DNA of 64,000 nt from Kocuria rosea (GTDB taxonomy: Bacteria > Actinomycetota > Actinomycetes > Actinomycetales > Micrococcaceae), in the NCBI RefSeq assembly GCF_006094695.1, contig NZ_CP035103.1, positions 3,596,001 through 3,660,000 of the forward strand. The letters are read 5' to 3'. The notes beneath the pieces are model-generated. The model searched no databases. It worked only from the letters and a program-made list of their open reading frames with translations, and was not told where the DNA came from. Shown here piece after piece: positions 18,836-27,990 of this stretch (positions are counted from its first letter, which is position 1; each line of letters begins with the position of its first letter). The position numbers and the translations under genes were made by a program.

Positions 18836-19510
18836 GTGACCCAGACCCAGCGCGGCCCCGGCCCGCCCACCACCGTGCGCGGGCAGGCCAAGGCCCGGCG
18901 GCGCCAGGACCTCCTGGCCGCCTCCGCCACGCTCTTCGCCGAGCGCGGCTTCGCCGGCGTCTCGATCGACGACATCGGCGCCGCCGCGGGGGTCAGCGGG
19001 CCCGCGGTCTACCGGCACTTCCCGCGCAAGCAGGCGGTCCTGGGCGCGATCCTGCTCGAGGTCAGCCACGACCTGCTCGACCGGGGCCGCGAGGTGGTGG
19101 CCCGCTCCCCCGATCCGGCCCGGCGGCTGCGGGCGCTGATCTCCTTCCAGGTGGAGTTCGCGCTGCACCGTCCCGCCGTGATCGTGGTGCAGGACCGGGA
19201 GCTGCCGAACCTGACCGAGGAGGACCGCCGCGCGGTCCGCGTCCTGCAGCGCGGCTACGTGACGCTGTGGGTGGACGCCCTGCAGGAGCTGGCCCCGGCG
19301 CGCGACGTCGCGGAGCTCACCCTGCGCGCCCAGGCCGCCTTCGGGCTCATCAACTCGACCCCCCACTCCCTGCGGACGGCCCACCGGCTGCGCGCCCCGC
19401 AGGACGCGGGGCGGCTCGACGCGGCCCGGGCCGCCCTCGAGGAGATGACCTGGGCCGCGCTGCGCACCGCGTTCGCCCCGACCCCCACCAGCACAGGAGG
19501 CACCCCGTGA
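18836..19510 (+). CDS. TetR family transcriptional regulator
   Basis: A regulator of about 224 residues. An N-terminal helix-turn-helix domain is clear: LLAASATLFAERGFAGVSID, then IGAAAGVSGPAVYRHFPRKQAVL, the usual TetR recognition helix. The C-terminal ligand domain is divergent. It faces accD1 and is co-transcribed with the acyl-CoA dehydrogenase downstream (stop and start overlap), so it probably senses an acyl-CoA and controls the leucine-type cluster. An ATG at 18803 would add 11 residues but lies almost on a candidate operator without a ribosome site. GTG 18836 follows AGCAGGAC at short spacing and is preferred; the start is uncertain. Confidence 0.87.
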   Translation: MTQTQRGPGPPTTVRGQAKARRRQDLLAASATLFAERGFAGVSIDDIGAAAGVSGPAVYRHFPRKQAVLGAILLEVSHDLLDRGREVVARSPDPARRLRALISFQVEFALHRPAVIVVQDRELPNLTEEDRRAVRVLQRGYVTLWVDALQELAPARDVAELTLRAQAAFGLINSTPHSLRTAHRLRAPQDAGRLDAARAALEEMTWAALRTAFAPTPTSTGGTP

Positions 19511-20679
19511 CCGAGACCCCGGCGTTCTACGAGGAGGAGCACGAGGAGTTCCGCGAGGTGGCCCGCGAGTTCACGACCCGCGAGGTGGCCCCGCACTACG
19601 CCGCGTGGGACGCCCAGCACATGATGCCCCGCAGCCTGTGGACGGCCGCCGGCGGGGCCGGCCTGCTCGGCCTCGCCGTGCCCGAGGAGTTCGGCGGCAT
19701 GGGCCTGACGGACTACCGGTTCCGCGCCGTGCTCGACGAGGAGCTGGTCCGCCAGGGCGCCCTCGGCGTGGCCCTGGCCCTGCACCTGCACGACGACTGG
19801 GTGCTGCCCCACCTGCTCGCCCACGGCACCGACGAGCAGAAGCGGCGGTGGCTGCCGCGCATGCTCACGGGGGAGCTCGTCACCTCCGTGGCCTGGACCG
19901 AGCCGGGCGCGGGCTCCGACCTGCGCGGGGTGCGCACCCGGGCCGTGCGCGACGGCGAGGAGTGGGTGCTCACCGGTCAGAAGACGTTCATCGGCAACGG
20001 GATCAGCGGGGACGCCGCCCTCGTCCTGGCGCGCACGGACGGGGAGACCGGGCGCGCCGGGGAGGACGCCCTCAGCCTGTTCCTGGTGCACAAGGCGGAC
20101 TCCCCCGGCTACGGGACGGGCAAGCAGCTCGACAAGATGGGGGTCAGGGCCTCGGACACCGCCGAGCTGTTCTTCGAGGACGTCCGGGTCCCGGCGGTGA
20201 ACCTCGTCGGCGCCGAGGGCGGCGGGCTGCGGCAGATCCAGCAGGTGCTGCCGCAGGGGCGGCTGGCGGTGGCCGTGGCCGCGAGCGCCGTCGCCCGCTC
20301 GACCCTGGCGGACACCCTCCGGTACACCGGCGAGCGCACGGCCTTCGGCTCCCGGGTGCTGGACTTCCAGCACACCCGGTTCGAGCTCGCGGAGCTGACG
20401 GTCGAGGTGGAGGTCGTCGAGGCCTACGTGCAGCGGGCGGTGCACGCGTTCAACGCGGGGACCCTCGACGTGGTGGGGGCGTCCAAGGCCAAGTACTGGG
20501 CCGGCGAGCGGGCGCGCTCCGTCACCGACCGGTGCCTCCAGCTGCACGGCGGCTACGGGTACATCCTCGACTACCCGGTGGCGCAGGCCTATCTCGCGTC
20601 CCGGCTGCTGACGATCTTCGGGGGCACCAGCGAGATCCTGCGGGAGACCATCGGGCGGGCCGTGGCCGACGAGGCGTGA
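19507..20679 (+). CDS. Acyl-CoA dehydrogenase
   Basis: A second FAD acyl-CoA dehydrogenase, 390 residues. Motifs: GLAVPEEFGGMGL, SVAWTEPGAGSDLRGVRT, WVLTGQKTFIGNG, and C-terminal CLQLHGGYGYILDYPVAQAY followed by LLTIFGGTSEILRETIGR. It is distinct in sequence from the one at 13797-14957. The GTG overlaps the TetR stop by four bases. Substrate is not evident; the location suggests a short- or branched-chain acyl-CoA handled with the neighbouring cluster and EtfAB. It converges with the IclR gene, with 12 bases between them. Confidence 0.88.
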   Translation: MTETPAFYEEEHEEFREVAREFTTREVAPHYAAWDAQHMMPRSLWTAAGGAGLLGLAVPEEFGGMGLTDYRFRAVLDEELVRQGALGVALALHLHDDWVLPHLLAHGTDEQKRRWLPRMLTGELVTSVAWTEPGAGSDLRGVRTRAVRDGEEWVLTGQKTFIGNGISGDAALVLARTDGETGRAGEDALSLFLVHKADSPGYGTGKQLDKMGVRASDTAELFFEDVRVPAVNLVGAEGGGLRQIQQVLPQGRLAVAVAASAVARSTLADTLRYTGERTAFGSRVLDFQHTRFELAELTVEVEVVEAYVQRAVHAFNAGTLDVVGASKAKYWAGERARSVTDRCLQLHGGYGYILDYPVAQAYLASRLLTIFGGTSEILRETIGRAVADEA

Positions 20680-20691
20680 GGAGCGCCCCGG

Positions 20692-21522
20692 TCAGCGCAC
20701 CTCCAGGGACGCCCGCCCGGCCCGGCGGGCCGCCGGTGCCGCGCCGAGCCGCTGGGACACCTCCCGGGCCGCCGCCACGGTGGCGGCCGCGAGCAGCTCG
20801 GCCTGTTCCGGCGTGACCCGGTAGCGGGGCGCGGCGACCATGACGGCCGCCACCAGCTGGTCCCGGTGGTCGCGGACGGCGGCGGCGACCCCGACCTCCT
20901 CCACGGAGGTCTTGCCGTAGTTGAGGGCCACCCCGTCCTCGGCGACCTGCCGCAGGGACTCCAGGTAGAGCTCGATGCCCGCCTCGGTGGGATCGGGCAG
21001 CTCGACGATCCCGGACAGCAGCAGCGCCCGGACCCGCTCCGGCGGCTGCTCGGCGAGGAAGATCTGCACCGAGGCGCTCAGGGCCGTGTCGTACCGGGTG
21101 CCCAGCGGGGTGGTGTGCTTGATCTGCCGCGGGCTGGGGATCTGCTCCACGCACACGGCCTGGTCGCCGTTCCAGACCAGCAGCGCGCTGGTCTCCTGGG
21201 TCTGCTCGGTCAGCTCGAGCAGCACGGGGTACGCCACCCGCCGCTCGTCCAGTTCCGCGAGCAGCGGGCCGGCCACGGAGATCAGGCCGAGCCCCAGGCG
21301 GTAGCGCCGCGTCTGCGGGTCCCGCTCCACCACGTCCTCCCGCTCCAGGGTGGTCAGGAGCCGGGAGACGGTGCTCTTGTGCAGGCCCACGCGCGCCGCG
21401 ATCTCGGTCACCCCGAGCGTGGGCTCGGCCGCGGAGAAGCACCGCAGCACCCGCAGGGCGTGGGAGACGACGGACGCCGCGCGGGCTTCGCTCGAGGAGG
21501 CGCTGGCCGGTGATTCAGTCAT
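20692..21522 (-). CDS. IclR family transcriptional regulator
   Basis: A 276-residue regulator with N-terminal winged helix (VVSHALRVLRCFSAAEPTLG, then IAARVGLHKSTVSRLLTTLE) and a C-terminal IclR effector domain with LGTRYDTALSASVQIFLAE and VAAAVRDHRDQLVAAVMVAAP. Start ATG 21522 has GGAGAG seven bases upstream; an ATG at 21534 is too close to its own purine run. It is the last gene of the minus-strand creatinase-creatininase-BCCT series, after a 169-base gap. It is a candidate regulator of creatinine use; effector unknown. Confidence 0.88.
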   Translation of the reverse strand: MTESPASASSSEARAASVVSHALRVLRCFSAAEPTLGVTEIAARVGLHKSTVSRLLTTLEREDVVERDPQTRRYRLGLGLISVAGPLLAELDERRVAYPVLLELTEQTQETSALLVWNGDQAVCVEQIPSPRQIKHTTPLGTRYDTALSASVQIFLAEQPPERVRALLLSGIVELPDPTEAGIELYLESLRQVAEDGVALNYGKTSVEEVGVAAAVRDHRDQLVAAVMVAAPRYRVTPEQAELLAAATVAAAREVSQRLGAAPAARRAGRASLEVR

Positions 21523-21690
21523 AGGACTCTCCATTCTCCTGCACGGGGGCGGGTCCGCCGTGCACGGCCGTCCCGGCGGCGGGGCCGTGTGTCGCGGCCC
21601 CGCCGCCCGGAGGCCGTGCGCCGGCGCTCGCACCGCGGGACGGTGGGCACGCCGCGACCGCGGTCAGGGCCACCGTCCCGCGGGCGGGGA

Positions 21691-23436
21691 TCACGGCCGC
21701 GCGAGCGCGTCCGGGACCGGCTCCCGTCCGGCGGGCACCGCGGCCGGCCGGGCCGGGGGCCGCGGCACCGCCCGCTCCACCACCGTGGCGTCCCCGCCGC
21801 CGGGCGCGTCCGGCGAGGGGTCGTTGACCTCGCGCTCCAGGCGCTCGGTCTCCGGGGTGCGGGTGAGCAGCCGCCGGACCAGGTTCGCGATCATCAACAG
21901 GATGACGAAGGAGAACGGGAAGGCCCCGATGATGGTGCCGGTCTGCACCGTGTCCACCACCGCGGTGCCGCCGAGCGTGAGCAGCGTGACCGCCACGGCG
22001 GCGATGCTGGCCACGAGCACCACGCGGAAGAGGGGCCCGGCCCTCCGCGGCGCGGAGACGAACTCGGCCAGGGCGTGGGCGCCGGAGTCCAGGGAGGTGA
22101 CGTAGTAGGTGGCGACGAGCACGGTGGCGACCACGAGCAGCAGCGAGCCGACGACGGGCACGGACTCCAGCATGACGAACAGTCCGCTGGACGTGTCCGC
22201 CGCGACCGCCGCGGAGATGCCGCGGTCGCTGCGGTCGTCGTAGTGCAGCGCCGCCGAGCCGATCACGCCGATCCACGCCATCACGATCAGGGAGGGGACC
22301 ACCGTGACACCGATGACGAACTCACGGATGGTGCGCCCCCGGGAGATGCGGGCGATGAAGCCGGCGACGAACGGGCTGAAGGCGATGACCCAGCACCAGA
22401 TGAAAACGGTCCACCAGCCGTTCCAGCTGTCCTGCCAGGTGCCGATGTCCTGACCCGCGGTCCCCGCGTCGGTCCAGAAGCTCATCGGCAGGAAGTTGGT
22501 GAAAAAGGAGCCGAAGGTCTGCGTGATGTTGGAGATGAGGAAGATCGTGGGGCCGAAGACGAACACGGCCACGAGCAGCACGATGCTCAGCACCGAGTTG
22601 AGCTCGCTGATCCGCTTCATGCCCTTGTTGATGCCGAAGAACGCGGAGACGGCGGTGAGCCCGCCCAGGCCCAGGATCACCAGCAGCCAGACGCCCGAGC
22701 TCGGCGAGAGCCCCGTGAAGGACGCGAGTCCCGAGCTGAACTGCATGGCGGCGAAGCCGAAGGACGTGGCCAGGCCCAGGACGGTGGCGATGATGGCCAG
22801 CAGCTCCACGACCACGCCGGCCCCGCGCTGCGACCACTTCGGCAGGATGTCGACCGTGGCCTCGCGGAAGGTGAGGGTCTTGCCGAGGTTGTGGTGGGAG
22901 TAGGCGAGGCAGACGGCCACCACGCAGTACATGGCCCAGGCCGTCAGGCCCCAGTGGAAGTAGGACCACACCATGGCGCCCTCGGCCGCGCCGTCCTGTC
23001 CCGCGGGCACGACGGGGTTGTCGTCCCGGAGCAGGATGGGCTCGGCGACCGACCAGAAGATGAGGCCGATGCCCTGTCCGCAGGCGAAGAGCATCGAGTA
23101 CCAGGCGAACTTGCCGTGCTCCGGGCGGGCGTCCGGGCCGCCGAGGCGGATCGAGCCGACGCGGCTGACGACCAGCCACACGCACACGGCGACCGCCACG
23201 AGCGAGTACAGGATGAACAGCCACGTGAAGTTCCCGGTCACGAAGGTGCGCGCCGTGGAGATGGCCTCGGCGGCGCCGCCCGGGTCCATGGTCACCACCA
23301 CCAGCACGGCGATGATCAGCAGGGGCGGGAGGACCGTGATGACGAGCCGGTCCAGGGCCGGCAGGTGCCGCCCCCGGAACCGCGGCACGGTCACGGCCTC
23401 GGTGGCGGCCGCCGCGGAGGCGTGTGACTTCTTCAT
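21691..23436 (-). CDS. BCCT family transporter, probably for creatine/creatinine or a related amine
   Basis: Twelve-helix transporter of the betaine/choline/carnitine family, 581 residues. The core fold is evident (SRGRTIREFVIG loop near residue 365, TSLDSGAHALAEF near residue 470). Two signature sites deviate. The glycine-rich stretch is CGQGIG (Gln121), where BetP-like proteins have GMGIG. The helix-8 aromatic box is W347-C-W349-V-I-A-F353, whereas BCCT2 in this window has the full WAWWISW. Loss of two tryptophans that form the quaternary-amine cage, and its place eight bases downstream of creatininase, suggest a different substrate such as creatine or creatinine (inference). A proline-rich cytoplasmic tail closes the protein. 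Confidence 0.87.
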   Translation of the reverse strand: MKKSHASAAAATEAVTVPRFRGRHLPALDRLVITVLPPLLIIAVLVVVTMDPGGAAEAISTARTFVTGNFTWLFILYSLVAVAVCVWLVVSRVGSIRLGGPDARPEHGKFAWYSMLFACGQGIGLIFWSVAEPILLRDDNPVVPAGQDGAAEGAMVWSYFHWGLTAWAMYCVVAVCLAYSHHNLGKTLTFREATVDILPKWSQRGAGVVVELLAIIATVLGLATSFGFAAMQFSSGLASFTGLSPSSGVWLLVILGLGGLTAVSAFFGINKGMKRISELNSVLSIVLLVAVFVFGPTIFLISNITQTFGSFFTNFLPMSFWTDAGTAGQDIGTWQDSWNGWWTVFIWCWVIAFSPFVAGFIARISRGRTIREFVIGVTVVPSLIVMAWIGVIGSAALHYDDRSDRGISAAVAADTSSGLFVMLESVPVVGSLLLVVATVLVATYYVTSLDSGAHALAEFVSAPRRAGPLFRVVLVASIAAVAVTLLTLGGTAVVDTVQTGTIIGAFPFSFVILLMIANLVRRLLTRTPETERLEREVNDPSPDAPGGGDATVVERAVPRPPARPAAVPAGREPVPDALARP

Positions 23437-23443
23437 GTGTTTC

Positions 23444-24220
23444 TCACTTCCCGAACTCGCTGGTGACCGCCCGGACGATGCCGGTGCGGACGGTGGAGAG
23501 CAGCAGCTCGCCGCGCTGGGCGGTCGCGCCTGCTGGAGAGGAGAGGCACCCGGAACTCGGGGTGCGAGCGGGGTCCTCGGGGAAAACGTCGTAGGGGGCC
23601 AGGTCAGCGGGGGGATGGTCGGGGGCCCGGGACATGTCGACCTTCTCGGGGTGCAGGTGGAGCATCAGCGAGGTCTCGAGGACGCCTCCGTGCTCGATGT
23701 CCCAGCCGAGGAAGCCGTCGGGGAAGACGACCGCCAGGGTCTGCTCGTCGACGAAGTCCCAGTACGAGAGCAGCAGGGCCCGGCTGTCGTCGAGGCCGCC
23801 GGCCCGGGCCTCGCGCACCGCGAGGTCGAGTCCTTCGTAGAGGAACTGGTAGTTCTCGAAGTGGCCGTTGACCACCGCGATCCGGCGGACGCCGTGGCGG
23901 AAGAACTCCAGGACCACGTCCTTCGTCTGTGCGATGAGGGCCTGGGCCGAGAGACTGGTGGTGCCGGCGCGGTGGTTGCCGCCCCCGGAGCGGGGCTGGG
24001 ACTTGTAGCCGTAGCAGAAGGCCGGCGCCACCAGGGCGTCGAGGTCCTCCGCCGCAGCCAGGGAGATGGCGCGGGAGAGCATGGCGTCCACGCCCAGCGG
24101 CATGTGCGGCCCGTGCTGCTCCGTGGCCCCGGTGGGGATGAGCACCAGCCCCTGACCGGTGGCCACGTACTCCTGGTAGCTGTGGGCGTCGAGGTCTTCG
24201 AGCGAACGGGTGGTGACCAC
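23444..24220 (-). CDS. crnA: Creatininase (creatinine amidohydrolase)
   Basis: Interconverts creatinine and creatine by opening the lactam ring. It has 258 residues, close to the roughly 260 of Pseudomonas creatininase. With the GTG start at 24220, the metal ligands fall at Glu34, His36, Asp45, His120 and Glu122, the same numbers as in P. putida creatininase as I recall them. This supports the start; GGAAGGA lies just upstream. Motifs are GATEQHGPHMPLGVD, YKSQPRSGGGNHRAGTTSLS and VVNGHFENYQF. It sits between creatinase (117-base gap upstream) and the BCCT gene (7-base gap downstream), all on the minus strand. Confidence 0.92.
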   Translation of the reverse strand: MVTTRSLEDLDAHSYQEYVATGQGLVLIPTGATEQHGPHMPLGVDAMLSRAISLAAAEDLDALVAPAFCYGYKSQPRSGGGNHRAGTTSLSAQALIAQTKDVVLEFFRHGVRRIAVVNGHFENYQFLYEGLDLAVREARAGGLDDSRALLLSYWDFVDEQTLAVVFPDGFLGWDIEHGGVLETSLMLHLHPEKVDMSRAPDHPPADLAPYDVFPEDPARTPSSGCLSSPAGATAQRGELLLSTVRTGIVRAVTSEFGK

Positions 24221-24336
24221 CGTGGTCCTTCCGTGCAGTGGATGTGGCGGTGCCGCGGGGTGCGGCTGCGGCAGAGGAGCTGCCGGGGAGGACGGCGGCG
24301 GCGCACCGGGGCGCCGCCGCCGTCGTCGTTCCGTGC

Positions 24337-25596
24337 CTAGGCGGAGATGATGTTGTGCTCGGGGCCGTACGGGAACTTGGTGATGTTCTCCGCGCCGTCC
24401 TCGCCGACGACGAGGATGTCGTGCTCGCGGTAGCCCCCGGCGCCCGGCTCGCCTTCCGGGACCGTGATCATCGGCTCCATGGACACGACCATGCCCGGCT
24501 CCAGCACGGTGTCGATGTCCTCGCGCAGCTCCAGGCCGGCCTCGCGGCCGTAGTAGTGGCTGAGCACGCCGAAGGAGTGGCCGTAGCCGAAGGTGCGGTT
24601 GGCGAGCAGGCCGTGGGAGATGAAGATCTCGTTGAGCTCCGCGGCGATGTCCTTGCACACCGCGCCCGGCTTGATCAGCTCGAGGCCGCGCTCGTGGACC
24701 TCGACGTTGATCTCCCACAGCTCGCGCGAGCGGGCGTCCGGCTCGCCGAGGAACAGGGTGCGCTCCAGGGCGGTGTAGTAGCCCGACGTCATCGGGAAGC
24801 AGTTCAGGGACAGGATGTCTCCGCGCTGCAGCTTGCGGGTAGTGGCCCAGTTGTGGGCGCCGTCGGTGTTGATCCCGGACTGGAACCACACCCACGTGTC
24901 GCGGACCTCGCGGTGCGGGAAGGTGCGGGCGATCTCGTGGACCATCGCCTCGGTGCCGGCCAGTGCGACCTCGTACTCGGTGATGCCCTCGCGGATCGCC
25001 GCGCGGATGGCCTCGCCGCCGAGGTCGCCGATGCGCGCGCCGTGCTTGATGACCTCGATCTCCTCGGCGGACTTGATCATGCGCTGGCGCATGGCGTCCT
25101 GGGAGACATCGGTGAGCTCCGCGCCCTCGAACGCGGCCTGGATGCGCCGGCGGGTCAGAAGCGGCAGGGCGTCGTCCTCGACGCCGATCCGCCGGGCCTG
25201 CACACCGCGCCGGCGCAGGGCCTCCTGGAGGCCGTAGTAGAAGTTGTCGCGCCGCCAGTCGGTGTAGACGATGTTGTCGCCGTAGCTGGTGCGCCACGGC
25301 ATGCCGGCGTCGATGTTGGCGGTGACCGTGACGGAGTCGTCGGCGGTGACGACGAGGGCGTAGTTGCGCCCGAACGTGGTGTAGAGGAAGTCCGAGTAGT
25401 ACTTGATGCCGTGGTAGCTGGTGAGGATGACGGCGTCGAGCTGCTGCTCCGCCATGATCCGCCGCAGGCCGTCCAGCCGGCGCTCGAACTCGGCGTCGGA
25501 GAAGGTCAGCTGCTCCTTCTGCCCGTTGTGCAGGGTCTTCAAACGCTCGAGCTCGGCGACGGAGGCAGCGGGGGCGGTGATGGGCGAGGTGGTCAT
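24337..25596 (-). CDS. Creatinase (creatine amidinohydrolase)
   Basis: Hydrolyses creatine to sarcosine and urea. It is 419 residues of the pitta-bread (M24-like) fold without the metal-binding set of true aminopeptidases. The catalytic histidine is His248 in FQSGINTDGAHNW, corresponding to His232 of the shorter P. putida enzyme. Other family landmarks are YYSDFLYTTFGRNYALVV near residue 67 and the C-terminal EPMITVPEGEPGAGGYREHD. It is the first gene of the minus-strand operon that continues with creatininase and BCCT1. Its product sarcosine feeds SoxBDAG encoded a few kilobases away. Confidence 0.93.
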   Translation of the reverse strand: MTTSPITAPAASVAELERLKTLHNGQKEQLTFSDAEFERRLDGLRRIMAEQQLDAVILTSYHGIKYYSDFLYTTFGRNYALVVTADDSVTVTANIDAGMPWRTSYGDNIVYTDWRRDNFYYGLQEALRRRGVQARRIGVEDDALPLLTRRRIQAAFEGAELTDVSQDAMRQRMIKSAEEIEVIKHGARIGDLGGEAIRAAIREGITEYEVALAGTEAMVHEIARTFPHREVRDTWVWFQSGINTDGAHNWATTRKLQRGDILSLNCFPMTSGYYTALERTLFLGEPDARSRELWEINVEVHERGLELIKPGAVCKDIAAELNEIFISHGLLANRTFGYGHSFGVLSHYYGREAGLELREDIDTVLEPGMVVSMEPMITVPEGEPGAGGYREHDILVVGEDGAENITKFPYGPEHNIISA

Positions 25597-25691
25597 GGTC
25601 GTCCTTTCGTGGGTGCTCCTGGTGGCACGGAGCGGATCCGTGCCGAACGGCCTGGGAGCCGGGGAAGAGGAGCGCCTCTTGGCGCAAGTGC

Positions 25692-25716
25692 GTTGCTGTC
25701 AATGCAACAGCGTTGC
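25692..25716. promoter_or_regulatory. Overlapping GTTGC/GCAAC dyads upstream of creatinase
   Basis: GTTGC (25692-25696), GCAAC (25704-25708) and GTTGC (25712-25716) form two overlapping inverted repeats about 100 bases before the creatinase start. The same half-sites recur in the control region at 40434-40458. The 273-base region between creatinase and the GntR gene is clearly less GC-rich than its surroundings and also has GCAACAATTG near 25854. Probably a regulator site for one of the two IclR proteins or the GntR protein; which one is unknown. Confidence 0.4.
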
Positions 25717-25868
25717 CTCAATGTAGGGAGTGATCCAGCTCACCGTCAATGGCCGTGACGTTAATTCGCGTTACTGCGAGGTTAGACCCGGTCACACAGA
25801 GAGACATTCAGCCGCCCGTGGTGCGGCGGCGACGCATCGAAGTTGTGATCAGCGCAACAATTGGCCGC

Positions 25869-26528
25869 TCAGAGGACCCGCCGCACCTGCTCCTCGAAGT
25901 CGCGGATGTGCTCGAGCATGATCGTGGCGGCCTCGTCACCCCTGCCCTCCAGCACCGCGGTGAGCAGGGCCGCATGCACGGAGATGTGCTCCTGCAGCTG
26001 CGGGATCCGGTCGGCGGCCACGCACCAGATGCGGGTGGCCAGGTTGCCATAGCGCGTCAGGGTCGTCTCCAGGTGCGCGTTGCCGGCGGCGGCGTACACG
26101 GCCCGGTGGATGGCCACGTCCCAGCGCAGGGTGTCCTCGCGGTCCTCGGCGGCCGGCTCCTCGAGCTGCTCCCGCAGCCGCTCCAGCCGTTCGCGGGCGG
26201 CACCCCCGCGCCGCGCGGCGGCCAGACGGGCCGCCAGCGGCTCCAGCACCTCGCGCACCTGGGAGATCTCGGACAGGGCCGTGATGTCCACCGTGGTCGC
26301 GAACGTCCCCCGGCGCGGATAGGTCACCACGAGGTGCTCGGACTCCAGCCGTTTGAGCGCCTCGCGCAGCGGAGTGCGCCCCACGCCCAGGTCCTCGCTC
26401 AGGCGGGCCTCGTTGAGCGGGCTGCCGGGCGGGATGTCGAGCAGGATCAACCGGTCCTGCAGCCGGAGGAAGGCCTGGTCGGCCAGGGACCGGCCGCCCG
26501 CCGCGGTCTCGTCGGTGTGCTGCAGCAT
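25869..26528 (-). CDS. GntR family regulator, FCD subfamily
   Basis: A 219-residue regulator. N-terminal winged helix: [33 protein letters not shown], where [12 protein letters not shown] is the GntR recognition helix. The C-terminal FCD domain has the metal-binding pattern [14 protein letters not shown] and [18 protein letters not shown] 26528 follows AGGAAGGG and is preferred over 26594, which would add 22 residues with no homology-like features. It is divergent from glyA-soxBDAG. A perfect 18-base palindrome lies in the gap, so it most likely controls the sarcosine/glycine operon and itself. Confidence 0.88.
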   Translation of the reverse strand: MLQHTDETAAGGRSLADQAFLRLQDRLILLDIPPGSPLNEARLSEDLGVGRTPLREALKRLESEHLVVTYPRRGTFATTVDITALSEISQVREVLEPLAARLAAARRGGAARERLERLREQLEEPAAEDREDTLRWDVAIHRAVYAAAGNAHLETTLTRYGNLATRIWCVAADRIPQLQEHISVHAALLTAVLEGRGDEAATIMLEHIRDFEEQVRRVL

Positions 26529-26634
26529 GCGGGCCCTTCCTGCGGCGTGTGTGACGGGGCCCGAGCGCCGGATGACGACGGGACGGGAAGTCATGCTTGA
26601 CCCGCCGTGCCCCTCGTCACATACTAGGCCTGAA

Positions 26635-26652
26635 CAACTGATATATCAGTTG
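26635..26652. promoter_or_regulatory. Perfect 18-bp palindrome CAACTGATATATCAGTTG, candidate GntR operator
   Basis: A perfectly self-complementary 18-mer 28 bases before the glyA start, in the divergent GntR/glyA gap. Its AT core in a >70% GC genome and its symmetry fit an FCD-GntR dimer site. Position close to the glyA ribosome site suggests repression of glyA-soxBDAG by blocking initiation or elongation (inference). Confidence 0.65.
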
Positions 26653-26679
26653 CACACAGAAGACTTCCCAGGAGGGCAC

Positions 26680-27990
26680 ATGACCGTGCACGAGGACCAC
26701 TCCCTGTACCAGCCGCTGGCCGAGAGCGACCCCGAGGTCGCCGCGGCCGTCGACGCCGAGCTGCGGCGCCAGCAGTCCACGCTGGAGATGATCGCCTCCG
26801 AGAACTTCGCGCCCGCGGCGGTCATGGAGGCCCAGGGCTCGGTGCTCACGAACAAGTACGCCGAGGGCTACCCCGGCCGGCGCTACTACGGCGGCTGCGA
26901 GCACGTGGACGTGATCGAGCAGCTGGCGATCGACCGCCTCAAGGCCCTGTTCGGCGCCGAGCACGCCAACGTCCAGCCGCACTCCGGGGCGCAGGCCAAC
27001 GCCGCGGCCATGTCCGCGCTGCTCCAGCCCGGCGACACCATCCTGGGTCTGGACCTCGCCCACGGCGGGCACCTGACGCACGGGATGAAGCTCAACTTCT
27101 CCGGCAAGCTCTACCAGGTCGCCGCCTACGGGGTCTCCGAGGACGACCACCGGGTCGACATGGACGAGGTCGCCCGGCTCGCCCGCGAGCACCGCCCGCA
27201 GCTCATCATCGCCGGCTGGTCCGCCTACACGAGGCAGCTGGACTTCGCCGCGTTCCGCGCGATCGCCGACGAGGTCGGGGCGTACCTGATGGTCGACATG
27301 GCGCACTTCGCCGGGCTCGTCGCCGCCGGGCTGCACCCCAACCCGGTGCCCCACGCCGACGTGGTGACCTCCACGACGCACAAGACGCTCGGCGGCCCGC
27401 GCGGCGGGGTGATCCTGTGCAAGCAGGAGCACGCGAAGAAGATCAACTCCGCGGTCTTCCCCGGTCAGCAGGGCGGCCCCTTGGAGCACGTGATCGCCGC
27501 CAAGGCCGTGGCCTTCAAGCACGCCGCGGCCGAGGAGTTCACCGACCGCCAGGTGCGCACCCTGGAGGGCGCGAAGATCCTGGCCACCCGGCTGCTGTCC
27601 CCGGACGTCATGGCCACCGGGATCAACCTGGTCAGCGGCGGCACCGACGTGCACCTGGTGCTGGTGGACCTGCGGAACTCCGAGCTCGACGGACAGCAGG
27701 GCGAGGACCGGCTGCACCGCATCGGGATCACGGTCAACCGCAACGCCGTGCCCTTCGACCCCCGCCCGCCGATGGTCTCCTCCGGTCTGCGGATCGGCAC
27801 CCCGGCCCTGGCCACCCGCGGCTTCGGGGTCGAGGAGTTCACGGAGGTGGCCGACATCATCGCCCAGGCGCTGATCCAGGAGCTGACCGACGAGCTCGTC
27901 GAGCAGCTGCGCGATCGTGTGACCGCCCTGGCCGAGCGGTTCCCGCTCTACCCGAACCTGTCCGCCCCCGCCCTGAACGGAGCCTTCTGA
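26680..27990 (+). CDS. glyA: Serine hydroxymethyltransferase
   Basis: PLP enzyme joining glycine and 5,10-methylene-THF to serine. It has 436 residues. Motifs: [19 protein letters not shown] near residue 36, the [18 protein letters not shown] signature, and the PLP lysine in [20 protein letters not shown] 26680 follows AGGAGGG. It is the first gene of a seven-gene plus-strand operon with one-base or longer overlaps, so here it is likely a dedicated catabolic copy. It uses both the glycine and the methylene-THF released by sarcosine oxidase. Confidence 0.96.
   Translation: MTVHEDHSLYQPLAESDPEVAAAVDAELRRQQSTLEMIASENFAPAAVMEAQGSVLTNKYAEGYPGRRYYGGCEHVDVIEQLAIDRLKALFGAEHANVQPHSGAQANAAAMSALLQPGDTILGLDLAHGGHLTHGMKLNFSGKLYQVAAYGVSEDDHRVDMDEVARLAREHRPQLIIAGWSAYTRQLDFAAFRAIADEVGAYLMVDMAHFAGLVAAGLHPNPVPHADVVTSTTHKTLGGPRGGVILCKQEHAKKINSAVFPGQQGGPLEHVIAAKAVAFKHAAAEEFTDRQVRTLEGAKILATRLLSPDVMATGINLVSGGTDVHLVLVDLRNSELDGQQGEDRLHRIGITVNRNAVPFDPRPPMVSSGLRIGTPALATRGFGVEEFTEVADIIAQALIQELTDELVEQLRDRVTALAERFPLYPNLSAPALNGAF

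Noticed and set aside
26594..26680. A glycine riboswitch before glyA
   Set aside because: The gap is short and dominated by one 18-bp palindrome; I see no tandem glycine-aptamer features.
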